From: Winogradskyella haliclonae
GTDB taxonomy: Bacteria; Bacteroidota; Bacteroidia; Flavobacteriales; Flavobacteriaceae
Reading direction: 5' to 3'
Length of the DNA stretch: 64,000 nt
Assembly (NCBI RefSeq): GCF_014635865.1
Contig: NZ_BMDQ01000001.1
Span: 1,488,001 to 1,552,000, forward strand
The position numbers were made by a program, and so were the translations under genes. This document shows, piece by piece, positions 34,244 to 42,626 of this stretch. The first letter of the stretch is position 1. Each line of letters starts with the position of its first letter. The notes beneath the pieces are model-generated. The model did no database searches. It was not told where the DNA came from and was given only the letters and a program-made list of their open reading frames with translations.

Positions 34244-35565
34244 TCTGGATAATACCAAAAAGGTATTTTTCTAATGCCAAAATATACGGTGTCGTTATCT
34301 CTATTCAGCCCCATTCTTTTGAATTCTAATATGTGCTTACCCTCAGATAGATTTTTAGTTGATAAGTAGGTTTCAAACCCTAAAGTTCCCTTCTTAGTAT
34401 GGCTGACTATAAAATCCGATTTTACAACTGAAGTGTCTATTTTGGTGTAATAAATTTTATTGAAGGTAGATAGATACTCACGCCTTAAACTATCTCGATT
34501 AGTAATGCGATTATTACCATTAATTACAATAATGTCCGTATCTAGTCCACGAATATCTTTTTTAGGTTTTAAACCTTCATTAAAAGAAAAGATTCTATTT
34601 TCGATACGTTCAGAATAAGGCACAAATACTTTTATATAATTGTCTTTTATAACCCTGGATTGAATAACTACATTATCTACAAATCCCGATTTTTCATCTA
34701 ATAAATCTTCATAATTTTCTCTATTCGCTATGTAATCGTTAGAATTATTTTCTGTGCTGAAGTAATTGGAAAAATTATAATGCAGAGAAAAAGAGATTGC
34801 AATAATTATAAATAACGGAAAGAGTAGCATACTAAAACGTCGTCCAAACTTGTTGTCTAAAAAATTATAGACTATTGGTCTGTATAAAAAGGATAAGGTA
34901 ATAAAGCTAAACACCCAATAAAAAGGGAAGTATATTTTGGCTAACCATTTCTTTTTCTTCAAGAAACCTTGAGTTATAAAATCGATAAAGGTGAGTAGCA
35001 TTCCAATAACCATAAATATCATCAAAGGAACTCCAAAACCAATTGATAGCCATTCTGGTAACCAATCACTGCCAATAAAGTTACTGCCAATAGAACCGAT
35101 AGTGATTATTATAAAAGTCATGGCTAAAACATAAAAAATCAAAAGAAAAGAGGCTGCAAAAATAATACTGCAATAATTTTCTAATGTAGCTATATATTTA
35201 TCAAAAGACCCAACTCTTTTTTTTAGGTATTTGGTAAACTTTTGACCATAGTTTAGTTCTTCATAATCTATTTCTCCAGAAACATAACGTAAACCTAATG
35301 CTCCAATCCATAAGCCTCTTAATAAAACATGAATTAATAGACTAAATATTAATATAATACAAGAAATTCTTGTCACTGTAAATACAGCTCTTTTATACTC
35401 TTGACCGGTTGCTACAGCTTCATTATAGTATGTAATAATTGGTTCATAGGCAGTGAAAAGTCCAAAAATTGCAAAACCAGAAATAAGTAATTCTAACTGC
35501 CAGCTTTCTTCTTGTAATTTCTCTAAAAGCTTTTTAAAGGCGGGATTATTATAATCTTTACTCAT
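34240..35565 (-). CDS. multi-span membrane protein of unknown function
   Basis: 441 residues. About six hydrophobic segments lie in the first 260 residues (for example LLISGFAIFGLFTAY, SCIILIFSLLIHVLL, IIFAASFLLIFYVLAMTFII). A soluble ~170-residue C-terminal region follows that ends HILEFKRMGL and YFGIRKIPFWYYPD. The last part is predicted to be extracytoplasmic. It overlaps the convergent anti-sigma gene by four bases and diverges from sigma gene 2. No family recognised. Confidence 0.75.
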   Translation of the reverse strand: MSKDYNNPAFKKLLEKLQEESWQLELLISGFAIFGLFTAYEPIITYYNEAVATGQEYKRAVFTVTRISCIILIFSLLIHVLLRGLWIGALGLRYVSGEIDYEELNYGQKFTKYLKKRVGSFDKYIATLENYCSIIFAASFLLIFYVLAMTFIIITIGSIGSNFIGSDWLPEWLSIGFGVPLMIFMVIGMLLTFIDFITQGFLKKKKWLAKIYFPFYWVFSFITLSFLYRPIVYNFLDNKFGRRFSMLLFPLFIIIAISFSLHYNFSNYFSTENNSNDYIANRENYEDLLDEKSGFVDNVVIQSRVIKDNYIKVFVPYSERIENRIFSFNEGLKPKKDIRGLDTDIIVINGNNRITNRDSLRREYLSTFNKIYYTKIDTSVVKSDFIVSHTKKGTLGFETYLSTKNLSEGKHILEFKRMGLNRDNDTVYFGIRKIPFWYYPD

Positions 35566-35635
35566 TAGTTAGCGGATTTATTAAAGCATAAAATTAATCA
35601 TATTGAGATTAAATTTCTATTTTTTCAATTCATTT

Positions 35636-35660
35636 TGAAACTCTCAGGTTTTTTTATCGT
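35636..35660 (+). promoter_or_regulatory. candidate ECF-type promoter of sigma operon 2
   Basis: TGAAAC (35636-35641), 16 bases, CGT (35658-35660), 29 bases before the ATG. It parallels the element in front of sigma gene 1. Confidence 0.4.
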
Positions 35661-35689
35661 TTTTAGAGATAGAGAATCTAACACATCGA

Positions 35690-36238
35690 ATGCAAAACAA
35701 AACCAATACACTTATTAATGCATGCAAACGTGGCAATCAAAAAGCGCAGATGCAAATTTATGACAGCTATTGTGATGCAATGTATAATGTAGCATGTAGA
35801 TATTTAAATAATAAAGAAGACTCAAAAGATGCTATGCAAGAAGCATTTTTAAAAGCATTTTTGAATATTGATAAGTATAAATCTACTTCGACATTTGGAG
35901 CTTGGTTAAAGCGTATTGTAATCAATCACTGTATAGATGCTTTAAAGAAGCAGCAATTTCAGGCTGAATCTTTAGAAACAGAAAACCTGCAAATAGTTGA
36001 TGATACTAATTGGCAGTTTGATATGTCAATTACAAAAAAACAGATTGAGAATGCTATAGAAACACTACCAGAAAAATATAGATTGGTGATTACACTTTAC
36101 CTAATAGAAGGTTATGATCATGAAGAGATATCAGAAATATTAGATATAGCCATAAAGACATCTAGAACGCAATTAAGACGCGCTAAACAAAAATTACAAG
36201 ACCTCTTAAAAACACAATATAATGAAGCGAGATATTAG
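35690..36238 (+). CDS. ECF-type RNA polymerase sigma factor 2
   Basis: 182 residues. Region 2 contains YDSYCDAMYNVACRYL, EDSKDAMQEAFLKAFLNIDK and FGAWLKRIVINHCIDAL. Region 4 contains LPEKYRLVITLYLIEGYDHE and IAIKTSRTQLRRAKQKL. First gene of a four-gene operon that ends at the 38564-38610 terminator. It overlaps the next gene by 17 bases, exactly as sigma gene 1 does. Confidence 0.93.
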   Translation: MQNKTNTLINACKRGNQKAQMQIYDSYCDAMYNVACRYLNNKEDSKDAMQEAFLKAFLNIDKYKSTSTFGAWLKRIVINHCIDALKKQQFQAESLETENLQIVDDTNWQFDMSITKKQIENAIETLPEKYRLVITLYLIEGYDHEEISEILDIAIKTSRTQLRRAKQKLQDLLKTQYNEARY

Positions 36239-36737
36239 AGAGTTATTTAGTACAGAAGAAGACATAAAACACGAATTATCACCTAATCATCGTGAAGAAT
36301 TCTTAAGCAAGCTTAATGCTAATGAGTCGCCAAAGCTTAATAAGATGTTTTGGTTAAAAATAGCAGCTGTTTTTGTTGTAACACTATCAGTGGCATATTT
36401 TGTTTTTGATAGAGAGGACGCCGAAGACGTATCTCCGCTTGTAGCGCAAATTGAAGCTGTAGAGGCAGAATATTTAGATAATATTCATGCAGAATGGATA
36501 AACTTTGTTGCAGCAACTAATGACGAAAATTTAGTAAAGCGTTATGAGCAAAAACTTACAGATTTAGACAAAGATTATCAAGAAATTTCTGAAGCATTTA
36601 AATCAGATACAAATAACATTTTAGTAGTAGAATTACTAATTGCCAATTTGCAAACACGTCTAGAGTTATTAAAGGATATCCAAGAACATATAAAAATACT
36701 AAATCAAAAAAACGAACATAATGAGAGTACAATCTAA
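36222..36737 (+). CDS. putative anti-sigma factor, single-span membrane protein
   Basis: 171 residues. N-terminal ~43 residues cytosolic (KRDIRELFSTEEDIKHELSP), one transmembrane helix (MFWLKIAAVFVVTLSVAYFVF), then a ~110-residue periplasmic helical domain (SPLVAQIEAVEAEYLDNIHA onward), probably coiled coil. The topology and the overlaps of 17 bases on both sides fit an anti-sigma factor. No known anti-sigma motif is recognised. Confidence 0.7.
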   Translation: MKRDIRELFSTEEDIKHELSPNHREEFLSKLNANESPKLNKMFWLKIAAVFVVTLSVAYFVFDREDAEDVSPLVAQIEAVEAEYLDNIHAEWINFVAATNDENLVKRYEQKLTDLDKDYQEISEAFKSDTNNILVVELLIANLQTRLELLKDIQEHIKILNQKNEHNESTI

Positions 36738-37884
36738 ACTTTTTATACTGATGCTCATCACATCAGTAACAGGCTTTGCACAGCGCCACAGTGTCATCAA
36801 TAAAAGCTTTGAAGTAAATAAGGGAACAACAGCAATATTTAATATCGATTATACTGCAGTTGCTATAGAGGAATCTACTGATGGAAAAATTCATTTTAAC
36901 TATACTTTGGAGTTCGAAGGTTATTCGAAGAAAAAAATTCAAAAGAAAATTGAAGACTTAAATGTTGAGGTTAGCAATTCTGAAAATCATATTACACTTA
37001 ATGTCAATGTTAAATCATTTCTACCAAAAGTAGATATTGAATACAATGATAAAGGCGGGCATGTTTTTTATAAATACAAAGAGAAAACAGAGGCAGACTC
37101 AGTAGTACAAAAGTCAAAAGATTCACTTATAAGATTTATAAATACTAGAAATAGGGTATATAAGTCACCTTTAAAATTTATAAATAACAAATTCAAAAAA
37201 ATAACAAAAGATGGTAAGTATATTGATGTGAAAGGTTCTAATATGATTAGAAGTCAGTTTGTTATCAAAATACCGCCTTATGTAAAATTAACCATCAACG
37301 GAAAGCAGTCTAAATTTTTCTTCAGAAATGATTTAAGAAATGAACTGTCGATTGACTTAAAAGGCGGTTACATAAGAGCAAAGAAGCTTTTAAATGAGTA
37401 TAATAATGTAAAAATTAAAAACGGTGATTTTGAAGCTACTGCTATTACTGGAGGAAATTATATGTTTAATAAAATCGGAAAATCGTATATAGGAAGTGTA
37501 CAAAACACAAAATTTTCAACAGAGTTTTCAGATATAGAAATTGGAGAGATTGGAGAGAATGTAACCATTACAGATTTTAATAGCGAGTATTATTTCTATA
37601 ATTGGGCTAAGAATTTTAAGCGTTTTAATGTGTATTCAGAATATTCCAAAATCCATTTTTTCTATCCTAAAGATGATCACAGTTTTAAGGTGTTTGGAAA
37701 TAATACTAAGAATTTTGTTGGTAAGTATGAAATAAATATGCAGCCTACAAAAAAAGGAGAGAAATATAATATGATGGAGCGTAAGCCAAAAGGTCAAGGT
37801 CATTTTGCTGGCGAAATCTTCTTTGATATTATCCATGGTATCATCTACTCTCATAACGATTCAATAATCAAAATCAATAAATAA
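36721..37884 (+). CDS. exported protein of unknown function in sigma operon 2
   Basis: 387 residues with a signal peptide (LFILMLITSVTGFAQ). The rest is beta-rich with alternating short strands, as in DUF4097/adhesin-like beta-helix proteins (INGKQSKFFFRNDLRNELSI, then GGYIRAKKLLNEYNNVKIKN). I do not claim a domain. Probably periplasmic or surface-exposed and controlled by the sigma factor at the head of the operon. Confidence 0.75.
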   Translation: MRVQSKLFILMLITSVTGFAQRHSVINKSFEVNKGTTAIFNIDYTAVAIEESTDGKIHFNYTLEFEGYSKKKIQKKIEDLNVEVSNSENHITLNVNVKSFLPKVDIEYNDKGGHVFYKYKEKTEADSVVQKSKDSLIRFINTRNRVYKSPLKFINNKFKKITKDGKYIDVKGSNMIRSQFVIKIPPYVKLTINGKQSKFFFRNDLRNELSIDLKGGYIRAKKLLNEYNNVKIKNGDFEATAITGGNYMFNKIGKSYIGSVQNTKFSTEFSDIEIGEIGENVTITDFNSEYYFYNWAKNFKRFNVYSEYSKIHFFYPKDDHSFKVFGNNTKNFVGKYEINMQPTKKGEKYNMMERKPKGQGHFAGEIFFDIIHGIIYSHNDSIIKINK

Positions 37885-37887
37885 ATC

Positions 37888-38526
37888 ATGAAGAAATTAC
37901 AAATATTAGCTGTTGCATTAATTTGCTTCAGCGGTTTAACTGCGCAACAAAGTTTAAAATATGTAAATGAGTCAGATGGCCTTAAAATGGAAACTGATTA
38001 TTCGTCAGATGATGAAGAGATACGTGACATCTTAAGTTTTGAAGGTATCGATTATATGAAGTTAAAGTTTGAAGATGAAGGCTTAAAAGGAAAATCCTAT
38101 AAGTTAACAGTCAAAGAAATTTGGGATGGTAAAGTAACCTCAGAATCTACAGTATTTGATAGTAAAAAATTAGGCCTTCCAGAATTTGAAACACTGTCAG
38201 AAGCTGAACTTAAATTCAGATTAATAGCTAAGCGAACTAATGATAATAAGTTAAAAATGACATTCAAATTTCCAAGATTTAGTATTACAAGACAATATGA
38301 TGCATTAAAGTCGGATGATTATAGTTTAAGAAATATTGCTCATGAAAGTAATTTAGAATTAAAGTATGATGAAGAATTCTATCTTTTCGCTTACATATTG
38401 CCTTACAAAAGAGAAGATGGTTCAAAATCTTGGTGCGAAGTTGGTACAGCAGGAAAAGATCTAGAAAATTGGGGTAAACGTTTTAGAATAGAACATTATT
38501 TATTATTCGAAATGAAGTTTGAGTAA
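37888..38526 (+). CDS. exported protein of unknown function in sigma operon 2
   Basis: 212 residues. Signal peptide MKKLQILAVALICFSGLTAQ, then a soluble domain with YKLTVKEIWDGKVTSESTVF and a central RLIAKRTNDNKLKMTFKFPR. No family recognised. It starts three bases after the previous gene and ends the operon. Confidence 0.75.
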   Translation: MKKLQILAVALICFSGLTAQQSLKYVNESDGLKMETDYSSDDEEIRDILSFEGIDYMKLKFEDEGLKGKSYKLTVKEIWDGKVTSESTVFDSKKLGLPEFETLSEAELKFRLIAKRTNDNKLKMTFKFPRFSITRQYDALKSDDYSLRNIAHESNLELKYDEEFYLFAYILPYKREDGSKSWCEVGTAGKDLENWGKRFRIEHYLLFEMKFE

Positions 38527-38563
38527 ATTAATCATTAGCGGTCTTGATTCTAAAGTCTAATAG

Positions 38564-38610
38564 AGAAGCGGTCTTATATCTATTTTAATACCACCGCTTC
38601 TTTTTCTTTT
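38564..38610 (+). terminator. terminator of sigma operon 2, overlapping the 3' end of the helicase gene
   Basis: AGAAGCGGT (38564-38572) pairs with ACCGCTTCT (38593-38601), followed by T5. The loop is long at 20 bases, so moderate strength. The 3' arm lies within the last codons of the convergent DEAD-box gene, whose KKKKKRWY tail is read from it. Confidence 0.55.
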
Positions 38611-39820
38611 TAGAACCTTCGCCTTTGCGTCCTTTTTTGTATTTGCTGCCTTTCTTTTTATGAACTATAGGTCTTGCTTTTGGGTCTAAAGGATAAGGGT
38701 GAATATCTTCTATAGGAATCTGAACATTAATTGATTCTTGTATCTTTTTTATATAAGTTTTCTCATCAGCAGAGCATAACGAATACGCAGTACCAATATT
38801 ACCAGCACGACCAGTCCGACCAATTCTATGAACATAAGTTTCAGGAATATTTGGTAAATCAAAATTTACGACAGCATCAAGCTCATTAATATCAATACCA
38901 CGAGCAGCTACATCAGTCGCAATTAGGATATTTACATACCCATTTTTAAATTTATTTAAAGCAGTTTGTCTATCACTTTGATTTTTGTCACCATGAATAC
39001 TGTCTACTTTATAACCATTTTTGAGCAGTGTTTTTTCAAGTTTATCAACACCAAATTTTGTGCGTCTAAAAATTAAGATGCTTCCCTTTATGGTATTTCT
39101 GAGTAAGTGGAGGCAAAGCTCAATTTTATGTCGTTTAGGAACGTAATATAATATTTGACTGATATCACTAGCAATAGACTTGCTTGGTGTAACGTCAATA
39201 CGCTGAGGTTCGTTTAAAATAGAATTTGCTAATTGTTCAACTTTATAAGGAATCGTAGCTGAAAATAATAAGGTTTGTTTGGTCTCAGGACATAGACGCT
39301 CAATCTTTTTTACGTCGTCAATAAAGCCCATATCTAACATTAAATCGGCTTCATCTAAAACTAGAGTTTCTATGTAATCAAGATTAACATAATCTTGTTT
39401 GTGTAAATCAAGCAGTCGTCCAGGTGTGGCAATTAAAATATCTACACCCTTTTTTAAAATATCTATTTGTGGTTCAATTGAAGTGCCTCCAAATATAACT
39501 GTTGAACGTAAGTTAGTATACTTGGCATAGGTTTTAAAGTTGTTATTAATTTGCACAGCAAGTTCTCGAGTAGGACTTATAATTAAAGCACGTACTTTTT
39601 TACCGCGTTTAGGTGCATCTTGTTTGTCAAATAATAACTGTAAAATAGGTAATGCAAAACTCGCGGTCTTTCCAGTTCCTGTTTGGGCAGAAGCAATAAC
39701 ATCTTTTTTCTCTAAAATAGATGGAATGCAACGCTGCTGAATTAATGTTGGCTCATCATAACCAGAGTCTGCAACAGCACGTAAAAGTGGTTTTATAATG
39801 TGTAAGTCTTTAAATGACAT
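38585..39820 (-). CDS. DEAD-box ATP-dependent RNA helicase
   Basis: 411 residues, RhlE-like. Q motif with GYDEPTLIQQRCIP, motif I ASAQTGTGKT, Ia PTRELAVQ, Ib TPGRL, II LDEADLML, III SAT, and VI HRIGRTGRAG are all present, followed by a basic Lys-rich tail. ATG 39820 (MSFKDLHIIKPLLRAV) is chosen because the in-frame ATG at 39856 lies upstream of a -7 box (TACCTTTG on the minus strand, 39837-39844). Probably acts in ribosome assembly or mRNA turnover. Confidence 0.95.
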   Translation of the reverse strand: MSFKDLHIIKPLLRAVADSGYDEPTLIQQRCIPSILEKKDVIASAQTGTGKTASFALPILQLLFDKQDAPKRGKKVRALIISPTRELAVQINNNFKTYAKYTNLRSTVIFGGTSIEPQIDILKKGVDILIATPGRLLDLHKQDYVNLDYIETLVLDEADLMLDMGFIDDVKKIERLCPETKQTLLFSATIPYKVEQLANSILNEPQRIDVTPSKSIASDISQILYYVPKRHKIELCLHLLRNTIKGSILIFRRTKFGVDKLEKTLLKNGYKVDSIHGDKNQSDRQTALNKFKNGYVNILIATDVAARGIDINELDAVVNFDLPNIPETYVHRIGRTGRAGNIGTAYSLCSADEKTYIKKIQESINVQIPIEDIHPYPLDPKARPIVHKKKGSKYKKGRKGEGSKKKKKRWY

Positions 39821-39836
39821 GTGTAAATATTTACCA

Positions 39837-39844
39837 CAAAGGTA
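39837..39844 (-). promoter_or_regulatory. -7 box (TACCTTTG) of the DEAD-box helicase
   Basis: On the minus strand TACCTTTG fits TAnnTTTG and ends 16 bases before the ATG at 39820. No TTTG lies at the ideal distance upstream. Confidence 0.45.
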
Positions 39845-39910
39845 GTTTAAAAACAATGTATTAATCAGTCAGGTTTATTTTAGTTAGAAAAATGCTTTGA
39901 GAGCAATTCA

Positions 39911-40687
39911 CTAATCCAAATACACATTAGAAATAAGTCGCTCAACAGTTGGGTGGTCATTTCCGCCAAGAGGTTCAATAGTAATATTAAGTGATTCGGC
40001 ATCGTCAATATAAGTCATGGCCATAAGTTTAGCATCTTTTGGGATGACGCCCATATTAATCATTTCACCATCCACGTCTGCCCACATTTGGTAGTCGTGT
40101 TCAGCGTCTAAATTAGGTAGTTTCTGAGCGTTAATAATCACAGATTTATTTCTGTGATTCACAAAACTTACAATTTTTGCTTCTGGAGCTAATGCATTTC
40201 CTTTTAAGATATATTGTTCTGCGTCCGGATTTGATAGTGCTGCATACCATTTAGAGACTTCATCATAGTTTTTGGTAATTCCGTCAAGGTCTTTTTGTAA
40301 AGCTTCATTCTGGTCACCAACAATTCTCAAATCTTCTTTTACAGTATTTAATTCAGAGTACAACCAAATAGAACCTAATAAAAAGAAAGCAGCAAAACTT
40401 GCAGCTATACCCAACCAAGTTCTTGAATTGTTACTGTCTTTAGGTGAAATTTGAGCATCTGCTATTTTAATTTTAGATAATAATCCAGATTTTACTGAAT
40501 CAGGAGGAAGAATAGCGTTCTCAATTGCTAATTCTTCAAAACTAGATTCTATGTCTTCTAATTTTGCTTTTAATTCAGCATCAGACTTAAGCAATTTTTC
40601 TATTACTTCGTTTTGTTTAGCATCTAATTCACCAAGCACATATTGCTCTAATAAACCATTTTCAAGTAGTTCTTTTTTTGTCATCAT
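39911..40687 (-). CDS. anti-sigma factor (RskA-like)
   Basis: 258 residues. Cytosolic N-terminal anti-sigma domain (ELLENGLLEQYVLGELDAKQ), one transmembrane helix (WLGIAASFAAFFLLGSIWLY), a coiled-coil stretch (SELNTVKEDLRIVGDQNEAL), then an RskA-type periplasmic domain ending VERLISNVYLD. RskA partners hold SigK-type sigma factors and are released by regulated proteolysis. The ATG at 40687 overlaps the sigma stop by one base (TGATG). Confidence 0.92.
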   Translation of the reverse strand: MMTKKELLENGLLEQYVLGELDAKQNEVIEKLLKSDAELKAKLEDIESSFEELAIENAILPPDSVKSGLLSKIKIADAQISPKDSNNSRTWLGIAASFAAFFLLGSIWLYSELNTVKEDLRIVGDQNEALQKDLDGITKNYDEVSKWYAALSNPDAEQYILKGNALAPEAKIVSFVNHRNKSVIINAQKLPNLDAEHDYQMWADVDGEMINMGVIPKDAKLMAMTYIDDAESLNITIEPLGGNDHPTVERLISNVYLD

Positions 40688-41241
40688 CACATTACATCAA
40701 TCATTAGCAACAAAACCACAACAATCTTGGTATACGTATTACGAAGCTGTTTTAGAGCTTGCTGTATGTAAGACTTAAACGTGCCTAAAGGTACATCCAT
40801 CTGGGCATGTGCCTCGCGATGTGTTAATCCTTTAAAATAAACTAATTCTATTGCTTTCTGGTGATGAGCGTCTAGTTTAGTTATGGCACCATTCAATTCT
40901 AAAAAATTGCGGTTTATTGTTTCAGGTTCCTCTTTGTTTTCATATACACTTAAATCATCTGTTTGGATGAGTATATCATTCTTTCTTAGATAATTTAACA
41001 CTTTGTTTTTTACAATTCTATAAGCCCAAGTATAAAATCGTCCCTTTTCAGGATTATACTGGTGGGATTTATCCCATATAGTAATAAAGGTTTCTTGTAG
41101 CAAATCTTGAGACAAAGCTTCATCTCTTGTCATTTTTATAATAACACTGTATAACGCACCAGAGTATTTGTCATAAAGCAGAGATAGTGCACGCTCTTCT
41201 TTAGCTTGAAGTTGTTTTATAAGTAAAGCGTCGTCTTGCAT
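40687..41241 (-). CDS. ECF-type RNA polymerase sigma factor 3 (SigK-like)
   Basis: 184 residues from MQDDALLIKQLQAKEERALS. Region 2: LLYDKYSGALYSVIIKMTRD, LSQDLLQETFITIWDKSHQY, RFYTWAYRIVKNKVLNYLRK. Region 4: LDAHHQKAIELVYFKGLTHR then MDVPLGTFKSYIQQALKQLR. The start at 41241 is favoured over the in-frame ATG at 41290-41292, because a full promoter (41259-41289) lies between them. Paired with the RskA-like gene; the fasciclin gene is divergent and may be a target. Confidence 0.94.
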   Translation of the reverse strand: MQDDALLIKQLQAKEERALSLLYDKYSGALYSVIIKMTRDEALSQDLLQETFITIWDKSHQYNPEKGRFYTWAYRIVKNKVLNYLRKNDILIQTDDLSVYENKEEPETINRNFLELNGAITKLDAHHQKAIELVYFKGLTHREAHAQMDVPLGTFKSYIQQALKQLRNTYTKIVVVLLLMIDVM

Positions 41242-41258
41242 TTGTGTTAAAAATTTGC

Positions 41259-41289
41259 CAAAAGTAAATGCCTGCTCATCCAGAGCAAA
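41259..41289 (-). promoter_or_regulatory. promoter of sigma gene 3
   Basis: On the minus strand TTTG (41286-41289), a 19-base spacer and TACTTTTG (41259-41266): a perfect primary-sigma promoter. It lies upstream of ATG 41241. Confidence 0.7.
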
Positions 41290-41377
41290 CATAGCTGTGT
41301 AAATATAATTGAAAGCACATCAAAAACTAAAAAAAGTGCCAAAAACATTTAACCAAAACATTTTAAAACAAGAAATT

Positions 41378-41890
41378 ATGAAAAAGTTAGTATTTATTTT
41401 TACAACAGTAGTAGCATTAACATTTAGTACAGCAGCAACTGCTCAAAAAACAATTGTCGATGTCGCAGTTGGTAATAAAGATTTCTCTACACTAGTAACT
41501 GCATTAAAAGCGGCAGATTTAGTATCTGCTTTGCAAGGCGATGGGCCATTCACAGTATTTGCGCCTACAAATGCAGCTTTTGGAAAAATTGACAAAGCTA
41601 CTTTAGGAAGTTTACTTAAGCCAGAAAATAAAAAGGCATTGGCAAACATCTTAACATACCATGTTGTACCATCAAAATTAATGGCTAGTGATGTTGTTGC
41701 AGCATTAAAAAAAGGCAAGGGTAAAGTAGAAGTAAAAGGTCTTAATGGTCAAGTATTGACAGTAATGTCTAAAAAAGGAAAAATTTGGATTAAAGACCAA
41801 AACGGGAATTACAGTGAGATTGTAGCGACAGATGTAAAGGCAGACAATGGAGTGATCCACGTAATTGACACAGTGGTAATGCCTAAATAA
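41378..41890 (+). CDS. fasciclin (FAS1) domain secreted protein
   Basis: 170 residues. Signal peptide MKKLVFIFTTVVALTFSTAA, then a single FAS1 domain. The first conserved block (TIVDVAVGNKDFSTLVTALK), the central FTVFAPTNAAFGKI, the H1 block YHVVPSKLMASDVV and the final IHVIDTVVMP are all present. Cell-surface adhesion-type protein, often found next to SigK/RskA systems, as here. ATG 41378 is chosen; the in-frame start at 41309 would place 23 residues before a complete signal peptide. Confidence 0.93.
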   Translation: MKKLVFIFTTVVALTFSTAATAQKTIVDVAVGNKDFSTLVTALKAADLVSALQGDGPFTVFAPTNAAFGKIDKATLGSLLKPENKKALANILTYHVVPSKLMASDVVAALKKGKGKVEVKGLNGQVLTVMSKKGKIWIKDQNGNYSEIVATDVKADNGVIHVIDTVVMPK

Positions 41891-41920
41891 ATGAATTAGG
41901 AAAACTGCTATGAAGAAGAA

Positions 41921-41951
41921 AAGCACTTGCTGAAAAGCAGGTGCTTTTTTA
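41921..41951 (+). terminator. terminator of the fasciclin gene
   Basis: AAGCACTTGCT (41921-41931) pairs over 11 bases, one G-U, with AGCAGGTGCTT, around a GAAA tetraloop, followed by T6. Confidence 0.9.
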
Positions 41952-41986
41952 ATGGATTTTATTTTGATAAAAAAATACCTGTGACA

Positions 41987-42021
41987 TTTTGACATTTTCT
42001 GAATATTGGCAGTACTTTTGC
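41987..42021 (+). promoter_or_regulatory. promoter of grpE-dnaJ
   Basis: TTTTG (41987-41991), 21 bases, then TACTTTTG (42013-42020) fit the primary-sigma promoter. The same DNA also contains TTGGCA-N8-TTGCC (42006-42022) with a GG-N10-GC spacing, a partial sigma-54 match that I think is incidental. The ATG is 39 bases further on. Confidence 0.6.
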
Positions 42022-42059
42022 CATCTGTAAATCGAAGATTTAAATACAAGTCTAAAATA

Positions 42060-42596
42060 ATGGGCAAAAAAGATAAAGACCAAGAGGTAGAAGAACCTCA
42101 AATCGAAGCAACTGAAACAGAAACTGTTGAAGAAGAAACACTAACTGTTGAAGAGCAACTGCAAGAAGACCTAGCAAAAGAGAAAGATAAATTTATGCGT
42201 CTTTTTGCAGAGTTCGAAAATTATAAAAAACGTACCACAAAGGAACGTATAGAGCTATTTAAAACAGCAAGCCAAGATGTTATGTTATCTGTACTTCCTG
42301 TGCTAGATGATTTTGAACGTGCATTAATGCATATTGAAGAAGACAAAGAAGCTGAGGAATTGCGCAAAGGTGTGCTATTAATTTACAATAAATTAATTAC
42401 AACTTTAGAGCAAAAAGGTTTGTCTAAGATAGAGGTTAATCAAGGTGATGTTTTTAATGCGGATGACCATGAAGCTGTAACGCAGATACCTGCACCAAAT
42501 GATGACTTAAAAGGAAAAATTATAGATGTTGTTGAGCGAGGTTACAAACTTGGTGATAAAGTTATCCGTTTTCCAAAAGTAGTTATTGGACAATAA
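42060..42596 (+). CDS. grpE: nucleotide exchange factor GrpE
   Basis: 178 residues from MGKKDKDQEVEEPQIEATET. An acidic N-terminus (about 1-45) leads into the long dimeric coiled coil (EDLAKEKDKFMRLFAEFENY) and the C-terminal beta-domain ending VIRFPKVVIGQ. It exchanges ADP for ATP on DnaK. The start at 42060 is preferred to the in-frame one at 42006, which precedes the -7 box. dnaJ follows after 30 bases. Confidence 0.97.
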   Translation: MGKKDKDQEVEEPQIEATETETVEEETLTVEEQLQEDLAKEKDKFMRLFAEFENYKKRTTKERIELFKTASQDVMLSVLPVLDDFERALMHIEEDKEAEELRKGVLLIYNKLITTLEQKGLSKIEVNQGDVFNADDHEAVTQIPAPNDDLKGKIIDVVERGYKLGDKVIRFPKVVIGQ

Positions 42597-42626
42597 TAAA
42601 ACATATCCGATTTGTCGGGCAATAGT

